NCBI GenBank assembly: GCA_938021455.1 | Contig: CALIGP010000206.1 | Coordinates: forward strand, 1 to 5,210 | Direction of reading: 5' to 3' | Length of the DNA: 5,210 bases | Source: an uncultured Lewinella sp. | Lineage (GTDB): Bacteria; Bacteroidota; Bacteroidia; Chitinophagales; Saprospiraceae | In this document: in pieces, positions 1 through 5,085 of the stretch | Layout of the letters: every line of letters starts with the position of its first letter | Numbering within the stretch: the first letter of the stretch is position 1 | Made by a program: the position numbers and the translations under genes | Notes under the pieces: generated by a model | What the model saw: only the letters and a program-made list of their open reading frames with translations | Databases searched by the model: none | Told to the model about the DNA's origin: nothing

Positions 1-1007
1 CGGGTAGACCGCTTCAGGTAATCCGTGGCATCCTGCCAGAGGCCCGCCTCCGTTTCGGTGAACATCGCCCAGACGTCGATAACTCCCTGCTCTTTTACCT
101 CCCCTTTTGGGGGCTGCGCCGTTGGCGCAACTGGGGGCGTCTGCACCTGCGTCAGCGCCAAAGTATCGTACAGCACCTTGAACCGCTTGTCCGCAAACCA
201 GGCAAAATCATGCACTCGCTCCGCTGTGTAGGTGATCGTTTTGCTCTCTGACACCGATGCTAGAAAGGGCTCTGCCACGTAGCCGTTGGAAAGGTCTTCG
301 CGTTTGGCCAATGCTGCCCGGTCTGCAACGGCTTTGTCCAAGAGCCACGCCCGTTCTTCTGCTTCCCGTAGCGTGCCGGTTGCACCCACTACATAGTTCT
401 TCGGTAGCGTCAGGGCCACCGTGAAGGAGCCGAACTCGCTGTAAAATTCGCCCTGATCCAGATACGGCATCGGGTGCCAGCCGTTCCGGTCATAAACCGC
501 CGGCTTGGGATACCACTGCGTCATTTGATAGGACTGGCCTACGTGCCCCAGCCGCGAAAAACTGGCGGGGATCTGCACCCGAAAGGGGGTCTCGATCAGC
601 ACTTTATCGCCCGGTTGCAGGCCCTTCGGCAGGCGGAGCCAGGTAATGTCCGTTGCCGCAAACTGATGGCTGGCGTCATAACCGTCCACCTTGAAATTCA
701 AGCTGTCCAGCGTGCCCCGGTATTTTTTATCGGCATAGTGAAAGCGTGTGCTGCCATTGCGCAGTTGCTGCTGGGCAAAAGCACTCTCGTCTACCGCATA
801 GGCCCGGGGCCAGAGGTGGAAAGCGATGCTGTCGAGCACGTCAGTTGAGTTGTTTTTGTACGTCAGCCGCAGGTGGGCGTGTAGTTCGTGCGTCTCGTCG
901 TCGAGCCGGGCTTCGATTTCGTAGTGGACTTCCTGCTGGAAATAGTTCTGGGCCAACAAGCTTTGGCTGACGACAAAAAGAGAGAACAGGGTCAGGAGGG
1001 CGCGCAT
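1..1007 (-). CDS. M1-family metallopeptidase, secreted, N-terminal 335 residues (3' end outside window)
   Basis: Reading the minus strand from the ATG at 1007 gives 335 codons without a stop up to the window edge. Residues 1-20 (MRALLTLF...SLLAQ) form a Sec signal peptide with the LAQ ending common in Bacteroidota, so the protein is exported. Residues about 22-210 match the beta-rich N-terminal domain of M1 (gluzincin) aminopeptidases as found in Bacteroidota. Examples are FHLWPRAY near 63-70, QWYPKPAVYDRNGWHPMPY at 164-182, EFGSFTVALTLP at 191-202 and GATGTL at 208-213. VHDFAWFAD at 265-273 is another family-typical stretch. The zinc site (HExxH...E) and the Gly-x-Met-Glu-Asn substrate loop would lie further on, outside the window, so activity cannot be judged here. 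A Pro/Gln-rich insert at about 287-307 interrupts the usual end of this domain. Family role (known): removes N-terminal residues from peptides. No clear Shine-Dalgarno or TAnnTTTG promoter is visible upstream. Confidence 0.87.
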   Translation of the reverse strand, partial: MRALLTLFSLFVVSQSLLAQNYFQQEVHYEIEARLDDETHELHAHLRLTYKNNSTDVLDSIAFHLWPRAYAVDESAFAQQQLRNGSTRFHYADKKYRGTLDSLNFKVDGYDASHQFAATDITWLRLPKGLQPGDKVLIETPFRVQIPASFSRLGHVGQSYQMTQWYPKPAVYDRNGWHPMPYLDQGEFYSEFGSFTVALTLPKNYVVGATGTLREAEERAWLLDKAVADRAALAKREDLSNGYVAEPFLASVSESKTITYTAERVHDFAWFADKRFKVLYDTLALTQVQTPPVAPTAQPPKGEVKEQGVIDVWAMFTETEAGLWQDATDYLKRST

Positions 1008-1102
1008 GAATGGGGAGGCTTTGGCGCTAAGGTCGGGTTTGGGGGGGATATGGGGAAACGGTAGGGGCTGGTCTTGCGGATAAGGGGCCGTACCAACGAA
1101 AA

Positions 1103-1122
1103 CATCGGGGCAAGCCCCGATG
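1103..1122. repeat. REP-like perfect palindrome in intergenic DNA
   Basis: The 9-bp arm CATCGGGGC is followed by AA and then its exact reverse complement GCCCCGATG. As RNA this would fold as an 8-bp stem with a CAAG loop. It lies about 95 bp upstream of the M1 peptidase start. The short, GC-rich, perfectly symmetrical form outside genes is typical of dispersed REP-type elements. Whether it is repeated elsewhere in the genome cannot be seen here. There is no T-run after it on either strand, so it is unlikely to be an intrinsic terminator. Confidence 0.55.
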
Positions 1123-1169
1123 CTACGAGAGGCAGACCTCCGGTCCTTTTCCACCCGGCCTCCACTCCA

Positions 1170-1240
1170 TCAGTCCCGGATGGGGCGTCTTCCGGTAGCG
1201 ATGGCCGACCGAGTCGGCGCAGCCGAGGAGAGAGCCCATG
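1170..1240 (+). repeat. 71-bp structured intergenic repeat, copy A
   Basis: This segment matches 3120-3189 in the same orientation with about six substitutions and one single-base gap, roughly 90 percent identity. It has two internal foldbacks: GTCCC/GGGGC around a GGAT loop (1173-1177 with 1182-1186, containing one G-T pair) and TCGGC/GCCGA around GCA (1214-1218 with 1222-1226). An outer stem ATGG/CCAT (1201-1204 with 1236-1239) is shorter than in copy B. It lies between the 3' end of the lipoprotein gene and the upstream region of the M1 peptidase gene. It contains no reading frame of note. Most likely it belongs to a dispersed REP/BIME-like family. Confidence 0.75.
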
Positions 1241-1264
1241 GAGAAGCCAGAGGAGAACATTTAC

Positions 1265-2038
1265 TTACCGTATAAACTGATAAGAATTATCTTCTTGTAA
1301 AAGCCGTACTTCAAAAACAGACCAAGGATCTAAGTCAGCTAGTGTGTAATACTGGATAGGTAAACGTAAAAATGTAACACTCTCAGGAATGACAAAATTC
1401 TTCGTATTCATCCTGGTGACGAGCTCATTCAAAATGCGGATTGAATACAGTCGCTCACTGGCATAATGAACTTTATAAACGGTCCATTCCTGGTTGGTTT
1501 TTTCAAAACTTACAACCATTGATCTTGGACCTGATCGCTTATTCGATACAAATTCGTGGTTCGGATAAAGTATGCCAAGGCTATCATAAATATTTAACAT
1601 CTGAGTACTGTAAAAAAATAGCTGCTCTCGAGTTTGGGCAATAGATAAATTACTGGGTAGTTCCTGATAAAAGGTGTTTTCTTGATGTCTACCTTGTGCA
1701 AAACAAGAATCAATCTTGACAGTACTTTCTTGTATGTCTATAGAAATTGGGGAGTCGTAATTATCTGTGAAAGCAATATGCCCATTTTGAGTGGTCATCG
1801 TCTTGAAAGAAGGTACCGTCACCTCGCTATGCAGGACGTCTGAACGGTTACTCATACACTTTAGGGCTGAGGAGATTAAATTGTCTTCTCCTTTTGTCGT
1901 TAGGCAGAGGCATATGCTTGGATTAAAATCCGGTTTACCAGGTAAAGACATTTCTTCCTTATCTGCTTCTGGAAGGGATGGGCAGCTGAAAAAAGAAATG
2001 GTGATTAGTAGAAGCGCGAGTATGCTTTTTACTTTCAT
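1265..2038 (-). CDS. Predicted lipoprotein of unknown function, 257 residues
   Basis: I do not recognise the family. The N-terminus MKVKSILALLLITISFFSC is a type II (lipoprotein) signal: two lysines, a hydrophobic stretch at 5-17 and a candidate lipidated Cys19. The mature protein would begin CPSLPEADKEEM. Acidic residues just after the Cys resemble, loosely, the surface-export signals of some Bacteroidota lipoproteins, but they do not match a defined motif. No membrane segment follows. The remainder alternates polar and hydrophobic stretches, with several aromatic-rich strands (for example EWTVYKVHYASERLYSI near 184-200), which suggests a beta-rich domain. Mature cysteines occur near residues 43, 45, 61 and 112. 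The start overlaps the stop of the upstream helix-turn-helix gene in an ATGA, so the two are probably translationally coupled in one operon. Base composition is AT-rich compared with the flanking peptidase genes, consistent with transfer. Product reality is fairly sure; function is open. Confidence 0.8.
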   Translation of the reverse strand: MKVKSILALLLITISFFSCPSLPEADKEEMSLPGKPDFNPSICLCLTTKGEDNLISSALKCMSNRSDVLHSEVTVPSFKTMTTQNGHIAFTDNYDSPISIDIQESTVKIDSCFAQGRHQENTFYQELPSNLSIAQTREQLFFYSTQMLNIYDSLGILYPNHEFVSNKRSGPRSMVVSFEKTNQEWTVYKVHYASERLYSIRILNELVTRMNTKNFVIPESVTFLRLPIQYYTLADLDPWSVFEVRLLQEDNSYQFIR

Positions 2039-2412
2039 GAAGTTACTTCTTTACCGATTTGCTCCTCCTCCCAAAGTAAAACCAGTAAGCGCGCAAAATG
2101 CGGTAGCCCTCTCGTTACGGTTGCCTTTACCACGTTACCATTTTTAAACCCAGCAAGCTTTGCCACACCATCATAATCAAGACCTTTTGCCTTAATCATG
2201 GCCCGAAAACGTTGTGCCCAGTCTCGCCTGATTTTTGAAGCCATGATTTTTTGAAAATGCTCCCAGTGTGCTAAACTAATTTCGCCAGCGTCGTAACTCA
2301 GTTTTACGAAGGCCAACGTGATTTCTAGTTCGGAAAAGGATGGATTCTCTTTTTTGATCCAATCTCTGGTGCCGAGTATGCCAAAATTGAAAAAGCCCAC
2401 GGCAATCTCCAT
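2035..2412 (-). CDS. Small helix-turn-helix protein, possible antitoxin or regulator
   Basis: The chosen start (MEIAVGFFNF...) gives 125 residues. Residues 1-60 are mostly predicted helices with a WIKKENPSFSELE segment. Residues about 65-115 form an XRE-like four-helix pattern: QRFRAMIKAKGL, then DYDGVAKLAGF, then NGNVVKATVTRG as likely recognition helix, then HFARLLVLLWEEE. This suggests DNA binding. The start at 2412 is preferred because it lies 4 nt after the stop of the nucleotidyltransferase gene and has GGGAG seven bases upstream. The same frame stays open to an ATG at 2502 (155 residues, beginning MEYWGVMENVTEEA) and has another ATG at 2484. Either of these would overlap the upstream gene by 68-86 nt. 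The gene ends in an ATGA overlap with the lipoprotein gene. Paired with a nucleotidyltransferase, an antitoxin or autoregulator role is plausible, but this is inference; the exact family was not recognised. Confidence 0.75.
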   Translation of the reverse strand: MEIAVGFFNFGILGTRDWIKKENPSFSELEITLAFVKLSYDAGEISLAHWEHFQKIMASKIRRDWAQRFRAMIKAKGLDYDGVAKLAGFKNGNVVKATVTRGLPHFARLLVLLWEEEQIGKEVTS

Positions 2413-2416
2413 ACGC

Positions 2417-3019
2417 TTACTCCCAGGGAAAGAAGAGTAGATTCTCACCTGTTGCGTGGCCGCCTCCTCCGTCACGTTTTCCATTACTCCCCAGTATTCC
2501 ATGTGTGTTGATGTTGAGTTTTTGAACCCAGTTATTCAAATATTCCCAGTTGATGTCAGGTGATTTTACTAAGTATTGAAGATCGCCAAGTTGCTTTTCA
2601 CTTTTAGACAGATCGTACCAGTTCAGTTTTCCAATGATCAAATCCTCAATTGCGCAGAGGTAAACCTCCTTATCCAAAAACAGCTGCTTCTGCCTGCGCT
2701 GAAAAGCAGCCCAATTATAGTCTGAATCTTTGTAGGCCATAATGTCAAAACGGATACCTGTTGCCCAGTCAGTTAGGTTAAACATCCCCGCTTCCCTAAA
2801 TAATTGAGTGAATGCCTCTGCCTGACTTTCCCATTCAGGAAAGTGTTTTAAAATGTCATTTACTGCGTTCGCGTATATCTGAACAACCAGATCTATGTCA
2901 TTTGTAGTCCTTGATCGGTTGTGATAGCTTGTGGCAAATCCGCCTACAATCATGTAGTCGATCCCTTCTGCTTCGAGAACACCGACAATCTTCCAAAGAG
3001 CATCTTTAAGTGGGTTCAT
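2417..3019 (-). CDS. Nucleotidyltransferase-fold protein (AbiEii/MNT-like)
   Basis: The 200-residue protein begins MNPLKDALWKIVGVLEAEGI. It shows the polymerase-beta-type nucleotidyltransferase pattern: GG at 26-27 in IVGGFATSYH, RTTNDIDLVV with the metal-binding Asp41 and Asp43, and a third candidate Asp92 in GIRFDIMAY. A family-typical C-terminal element AIEDLIIGKLNWYDLS follows at 123-137. Proteins of this group (AbiEii toxins, MNT partners, and Bacteroidota relatives possibly in DUF6036) transfer nucleotides to RNA, protein or small molecules; the substrate here is unknown. An upstream in-frame ATG at 3064 would add 15 residues, but a good promoter lies between it and 3019, so 3019 is preferred. 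The last roughly 30 residues (from about 171: ILGSNGKRDGGGGHATGEN) are Gly-rich, do not look like the family, and overlap the open upstream extension of the next gene, which hints at a past frameshift or fusion. First gene of a three-gene AT-rich operon. Confidence 0.85.
   Translation of the reverse strand: MNPLKDALWKIVGVLEAEGIDYMIVGGFATSYHNRSRTTNDIDLVVQIYANAVNDILKHFPEWESQAEAFTQLFREAGMFNLTDWATGIRFDIMAYKDSDYNWAAFQRRQKQLFLDKEVYLCAIEDLIIGKLNWYDLSKSEKQLGDLQYLVKSPDINWEYLNNWVQKLNINTHGILGSNGKRDGGGGHATGENLLFFPWE
2420..2424 (-). promoter_or_regulatory. Shine-Dalgarno-like site deciding the start of the helix-turn-helix gene
   Basis: On the minus strand GGGAG overlaps the last codon and stop of the nucleotidyltransferase gene (GAG TAA) and lies seven bases before the ATG at 2412. 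Such a purine site at good spacing is unusual in this window, where other starts lack it, and it supports the short 125-residue form. A second GGGGAGTAATG with the same look occurs 72-80 nt upstream, around the ATG at 2484, which leaves some ambiguity. Confidence 0.5.
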
Positions 3020-3023
3020 AACC

Positions 3024-3054
3024 CAAAGGTAACATATGTTGCCTTTTGCTGCAA
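3024..3054 (-). promoter_or_regulatory. Bacteroidota-type promoter of the three-gene operon
   Basis: Read on the minus strand, TTG (3054-3052) is followed after 20 bases by TACCTTTG (3031-3024), a perfect match to the Bacteroidota -7 box TAnnTTTG with a -33 TTG at suitable spacing. Transcription would begin about 4-8 bases beyond the box, which is at or next to the ATG at 3019. This implies a leaderless or nearly leaderless mRNA and rules against translation from the ATG at 3064. No operator symmetry is obvious apart from AACATATGTT (3031-3040), a perfect 10-bp palindrome inside the spacer that a regulator could bind. Confidence 0.65.
3031..3040. promoter_or_regulatory. 10-bp palindrome within the operon promoter spacer
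   Basis: AACATATGTT is its own reverse complement and sits directly upstream of the -7 box, between the two promoter elements. This is where a repressor dimer could block polymerase. Autoregulation by the helix-turn-helix protein of the same operon is an attractive but untested idea. A 10-bp AT-rich palindrome can also arise by chance. Confidence 0.3.
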
Positions 3055-3119
3055 GCCTTTTCATTGTAAACTAAGAACGTGTAAAATCTCCGAGACGCTT
3101 TTATCTCCCAACAAAACCG

Positions 3120-3189
3120 TCAGCCCCGGATGGGGCGTCTTTCGTAGCGATGGCTGACCGAGTCGGCGCAGCCGACGAGGGAGCCCATC
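3120..3189 (+). repeat. 71-bp structured intergenic repeat, copy B
   Basis: Same orientation as copy A at 1170-1240, about 90 percent identical. Folding is better preserved than in copy A: GCCCC/GGGGC around GGAT (3123-3127 with 3132-3136), a 6-bp stem GTCGGC/GCCGAC around GCA (3162-3167 with 3171-3176), and an outer stem GCGATGG/CCATCGC (3147-3153 with 3185-3191). The outer stem continues by CT/AG past one bulged C. Together with copy A it brackets the AT-rich three-gene operon as direct repeats, about 1950 bp apart. Confidence 0.75.
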
Positions 3190-3197
3190 GCGCCCTT

Positions 3198-3223
3198 GTT
3201 AACCAACGTTAATAACCGTTAAC
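3198..3223. promoter_or_regulatory. Three GTTAA boxes at exact 10-bp spacing, possible operator
   Basis: GTTAA starts at 3198, 3208 and 3218, so the copies lie one helical turn apart on the same DNA face. The extended units read GTTAACCAAC, GTTAATAACC and GTTAACCCAC. The first and third carry GTTAAC, itself a 6-bp palindrome. The cluster lies about 240 bp upstream of the protease start and just past repeat copy B. The phasing suggests cooperative binding by a regulator, but no family is recognised, and the distance from either gene is large for a simple operator. Confidence 0.35.
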
Positions 3224-3356
3224 CCACCCAACCAAATGCTGGTCTGGATGGTCTACTCCATACCACAAAGGTGGTCGAATAACGTTATCCTTATCCCTTT
3301 GGTCAATTCATTACGATTATTTTGAATTTTCAATGATGTCTTGTGTTGTTGTCTTG

Positions 3357-3440
3357 GGCTCGGTCATTCTGTGTACTGGGCTTATGATGATAAACGGTTT
3401 CACGAGTTGAGAATTCGAGATAAAGCAGAATGACCGAGCC
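3357..3440 (+). repeat. 15-bp perfect inverted repeat in the protease leader
   Basis: GGCTCGGTCATTCTG at 3357-3371 has its exact reverse complement CAGAATGACCGAGCC at 3426-3440, with 54 bases between. If the mRNA starts before 3357 this would make a strong long-loop stem ending 23 nt before the ATG. It could protect the 5' end, affect translation, or respond to stress. As DNA it could be terminal repeats of a tiny (84-bp) element. No flanking target duplication was seen. Confidence 0.6.
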
Positions 3441-3464
3441 ATATTTTAAAAGTGAGATAAAGCA
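3417..3464 (+). repeat. 11-bp direct repeat around the protease translation start
   Basis: GAGATAAAGCA occurs at 3417-3427 and again at 3454-3464, where its last base is the first base of the start codon. The first copy is followed by GAATGA and the second by TGA. The second copy is effectively the ribosome-binding segment (weak GAG, then A-rich), so the first looks like a duplicate of the initiation region. It overlaps one arm of the 15-bp inverted repeat. Confidence 0.5.
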
Positions 3465-5008
3465 TGAAAAAACTACTGTTCATCGTCCTCGCCGCCGTAG
3501 TGGGCGGCCTCGCTGCCCTCGGCGGCGCCCAACTCTTTGGTTGGAACCAACAAGTGAAGTACGTAGAGGTAGCTGGCCAGCCGGCTGCTGAGTACGCCAA
3601 CTTCGCTGATCCGACTAGCAGCAGCACTAACGTCAATCCAGCGCCTACCACCGGATTTGCCACGGCAGCTGATAAGGCTCTGCCCGCTGTTGTACACATC
3701 AAGGCCAGCAAACAAGCCAGTAGCCGCTCCAGTGGCGGCGGAGGAGGCAACCCCTTCGGCATCGACCCCGACGAAATGCCCGACGCTTTCCGCGACCTAT
3801 TCGGTAATCCTTCCCCTGATGGACGTGCGCCCCAGCGGCAAGCCCCCCTCCAGCAGGGCTCCGGCTCCGGCGTCATCATTAGCCCCGACGGATACATCGC
3901 CACCAATAACCACGTAGTGGCCGGTGCCGAAAACCTGGAGGTGGTGCTCAACGATATGCAGACCTATCAAGCGGAGATCATCGGCGTTGATCCGACGACG
4001 GACATCGCCCTGATCAAGATCGACGCTACTAACCTGCCAACGGTAAAGTTTGCCGATAGCGATAAACTCCGCATCGGCGAATGGGTCGTAGCCGTAGGTA
4101 ACCCCTTCAGCCTGACGAGCACGGTCACCGCTGGCATCGTCTCCGCCAAGGGGCGGAGCATCGACATCGTCCGCCGAACCGGCGGCGAGCTGGCCATCGA
4201 GTCTTTCATCCAGACGGATGCCGTGGTTAACCCCGGCAACTCCGGAGGCGCCCTGGTCGACATCAACGGTGACCTGGTGGGTATCAACACCGCCATCAGC
4301 AGCCCGACGGGTGTGTTCGCCGGCTACAGCTTTGCCGTTCCTTCGGCGATTGTGAGTAAGGTCGTAAAGGACCTTCGTGAGTTTGGTGTCGTACAGCGTG
4401 GCCTGTTGGGCGCACGAATCATCGAGCTGAACACCGCTTTTGCTGAAGAGAAAGGGATTGACCGCGACAATGGTGTCTACGTCAACGAAGTAACTGAAAA
4501 CAGTGCCGCCGAAGAAGCTGGCCTTAAGGCTGGAGACGTCATCACGGCCGTTGACGGTGTCCCGACCCTCCGCAATAGCGAGCTGCTCGAACAGCTTGGT
4601 CGCCGCCGGCCCGGAGACAATGTCGTCATCACCTACGAACGTGGGGGAGACGAACGCCAGGCAACCGCCCGGCTGAAAAATTCCGAAGGGAATACGGAAG
4701 CTATCCTTCCCAAGCCCGTTCCAGAAGTCGTCTCTGAACTCGGGGCTGAATTTGTCGACGTCGATGAAACGGTTGCTGAAGAACTGAAAATATCCGGCGG
4801 TGTACAGATCGTCGACATCAAATCCGGCCTGCTCTACGAGCAAACCAAACTCCGCCCGGGCTTCATCATCACCCACGTGGATGATCGCCGGGTAAAGGGC
4901 GTCGAAGACTTCAATAAGATCATGAGTCGCGCTAACGGTGCCGTTGGCATTGAAGGGGTCTACCCGGATAACCCGGACAAGGTGATCGGCTTAGCGATCA
5001 AGAAGTAG
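3464..5008 (+). CDS. degP: HtrA/DegP-family periplasmic serine endoprotease (Do type)
   Basis: This 514-residue protein is complete and of normal family length. Residues 4-24 are hydrophobic and serve as a signal peptide or uncleaved anchor, placing the enzyme in the periplasm. The trypsin-like domain spans about 65-305 with an intact triad: His150 in ATNNHVVAG, Asp180 in TTDIALIKI and Ser260 in NPGNSGGALV. The Gly/Pro-rich stretch at 86-131 corresponds to the flexible LA loop that in DegP controls oligomer activation. PDZ1 covers about 310-405, beginning with the peptide-binding GLLGARI segment. PDZ2 covers about 425-513. Known role: ATP-independent degradation and holding of misfolded envelope proteins, usually induced by envelope stress. 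The symbol is the generic family one; DegQ-like function cannot be excluded. The start has a weak A-rich leader (GAGATAAAGC) typical of Bacteroidota. GC-rich codon use matches the M1 gene and contrasts with the operon in between. It is transcribed alone; nothing co-oriented is visible upstream. Confidence 0.95.
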   Translation: MKKLLFIVLAAVVGGLAALGGAQLFGWNQQVKYVEVAGQPAAEYANFADPTSSSTNVNPAPTTGFATAADKALPAVVHIKASKQASSRSSGGGGGNPFGIDPDEMPDAFRDLFGNPSPDGRAPQRQAPLQQGSGSGVIISPDGYIATNNHVVAGAENLEVVLNDMQTYQAEIIGVDPTTDIALIKIDATNLPTVKFADSDKLRIGEWVVAVGNPFSLTSTVTAGIVSAKGRSIDIVRRTGGELAIESFIQTDAVVNPGNSGGALVDINGDLVGINTAISSPTGVFAGYSFAVPSAIVSKVVKDLREFGVVQRGLLGARIIELNTAFAEEKGIDRDNGVYVNEVTENSAAEEAGLKAGDVITAVDGVPTLRNSELLEQLGRRRPGDNVVITYERGGDERQATARLKNSEGNTEAILPKPVPEVVSELGAEFVDVDETVAEELKISGGVQIVDIKSGLLYEQTKLRPGFIITHVDDRRVKGVEDFNKIMSRANGAVGIEGVYPDNPDKVIGLAIKK

Positions 5009-5039
5009 GCCTTAGGCCTTGATTAAAAGTGCCTGACCG

Positions 5040-5056
5040 CGATTCGGTAGGAATCG
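5040..5056 (+). terminator. Weak hairpin 32 bp after the protease stop
   Basis: CGATTC (5040-5045) and GAATCG (5051-5056) form a perfect 6-bp stem around GGTAG. It is the first stem downstream of the protease gene. It is AT-balanced and is followed by GATCGTTGT rather than a T-run, so it is a poor intrinsic terminator at best. Confidence 0.25.
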
Positions 5057-5085
5057 GATCGTTGTAAAGACTAGATTGTAGGCAC

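Larger units (their letters stand above)
3020..3463. other. Divergent intergenic region between operon and protease gene
   Basis: No gene is supported in this 444-bp stretch. From left to right it holds the operon promoter, a spacer, copy B of the structured repeat, three phased GTTAA boxes, a small hairpin (ACCAC-AAAG-GTGGT, 3262-3275), an AT-rich stretch (about 3276-3355), and the 15-bp inverted repeat with the 11-bp direct repeat just before the protease start. The protease promoter must lie here, but no sequence fits TTG-N19-21-TAnnTTTG. The nearest is TTATTTTG at 3317-3324, whose upstream TTG is only 15 bases away. Confidence 0.7.

Noticed and set aside
474..970. Plus-strand open frames of 124 and 74 codons
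   Set aside because: They are antisense to the M1 peptidase coding region, which gives a coherent signal peptide and family-like sequence on the minus strand.
1135..1150. GACC-TCC-GGTC followed by CTTTT as a terminator
   Set aside because: The stem is only 4 bp, and no plus-strand gene ends upstream of it.
3020..3064. Upstream ATG at 3064 as start of the nucleotidyltransferase
   Set aside because: The extra 15 residues (MKRLAAKGNICYLWV) overlap the TTG/TACCTTTG promoter and do not resemble the family. The ATG at 3019 gives a typical N-terminus.
3299..3324. TTG ... TTATTTTG as degP promoter
   Set aside because: The -7 box has a mismatch at its second base and the spacing to the TTG is 15 bases instead of about 19-21.
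3430..3598. Short upstream ATG frame (begins MTEPYFKSEIK) overlapping the degP start out of frame
   Set aside because: It begins after the duplicated GAGATAAAGCA segment and could in principle be a leader peptide, but it runs into Arg/Pro-rich nonsense inside degP and shows no protein-like composition.
3797..4876. 359-codon open frame on the minus strand
   Set aside because: It lies wholly inside the protease gene, whose plus-strand product has full HtrA domains and triad. The antisense frame is open because of the GC-rich codon pattern and encodes no recognisable motif.
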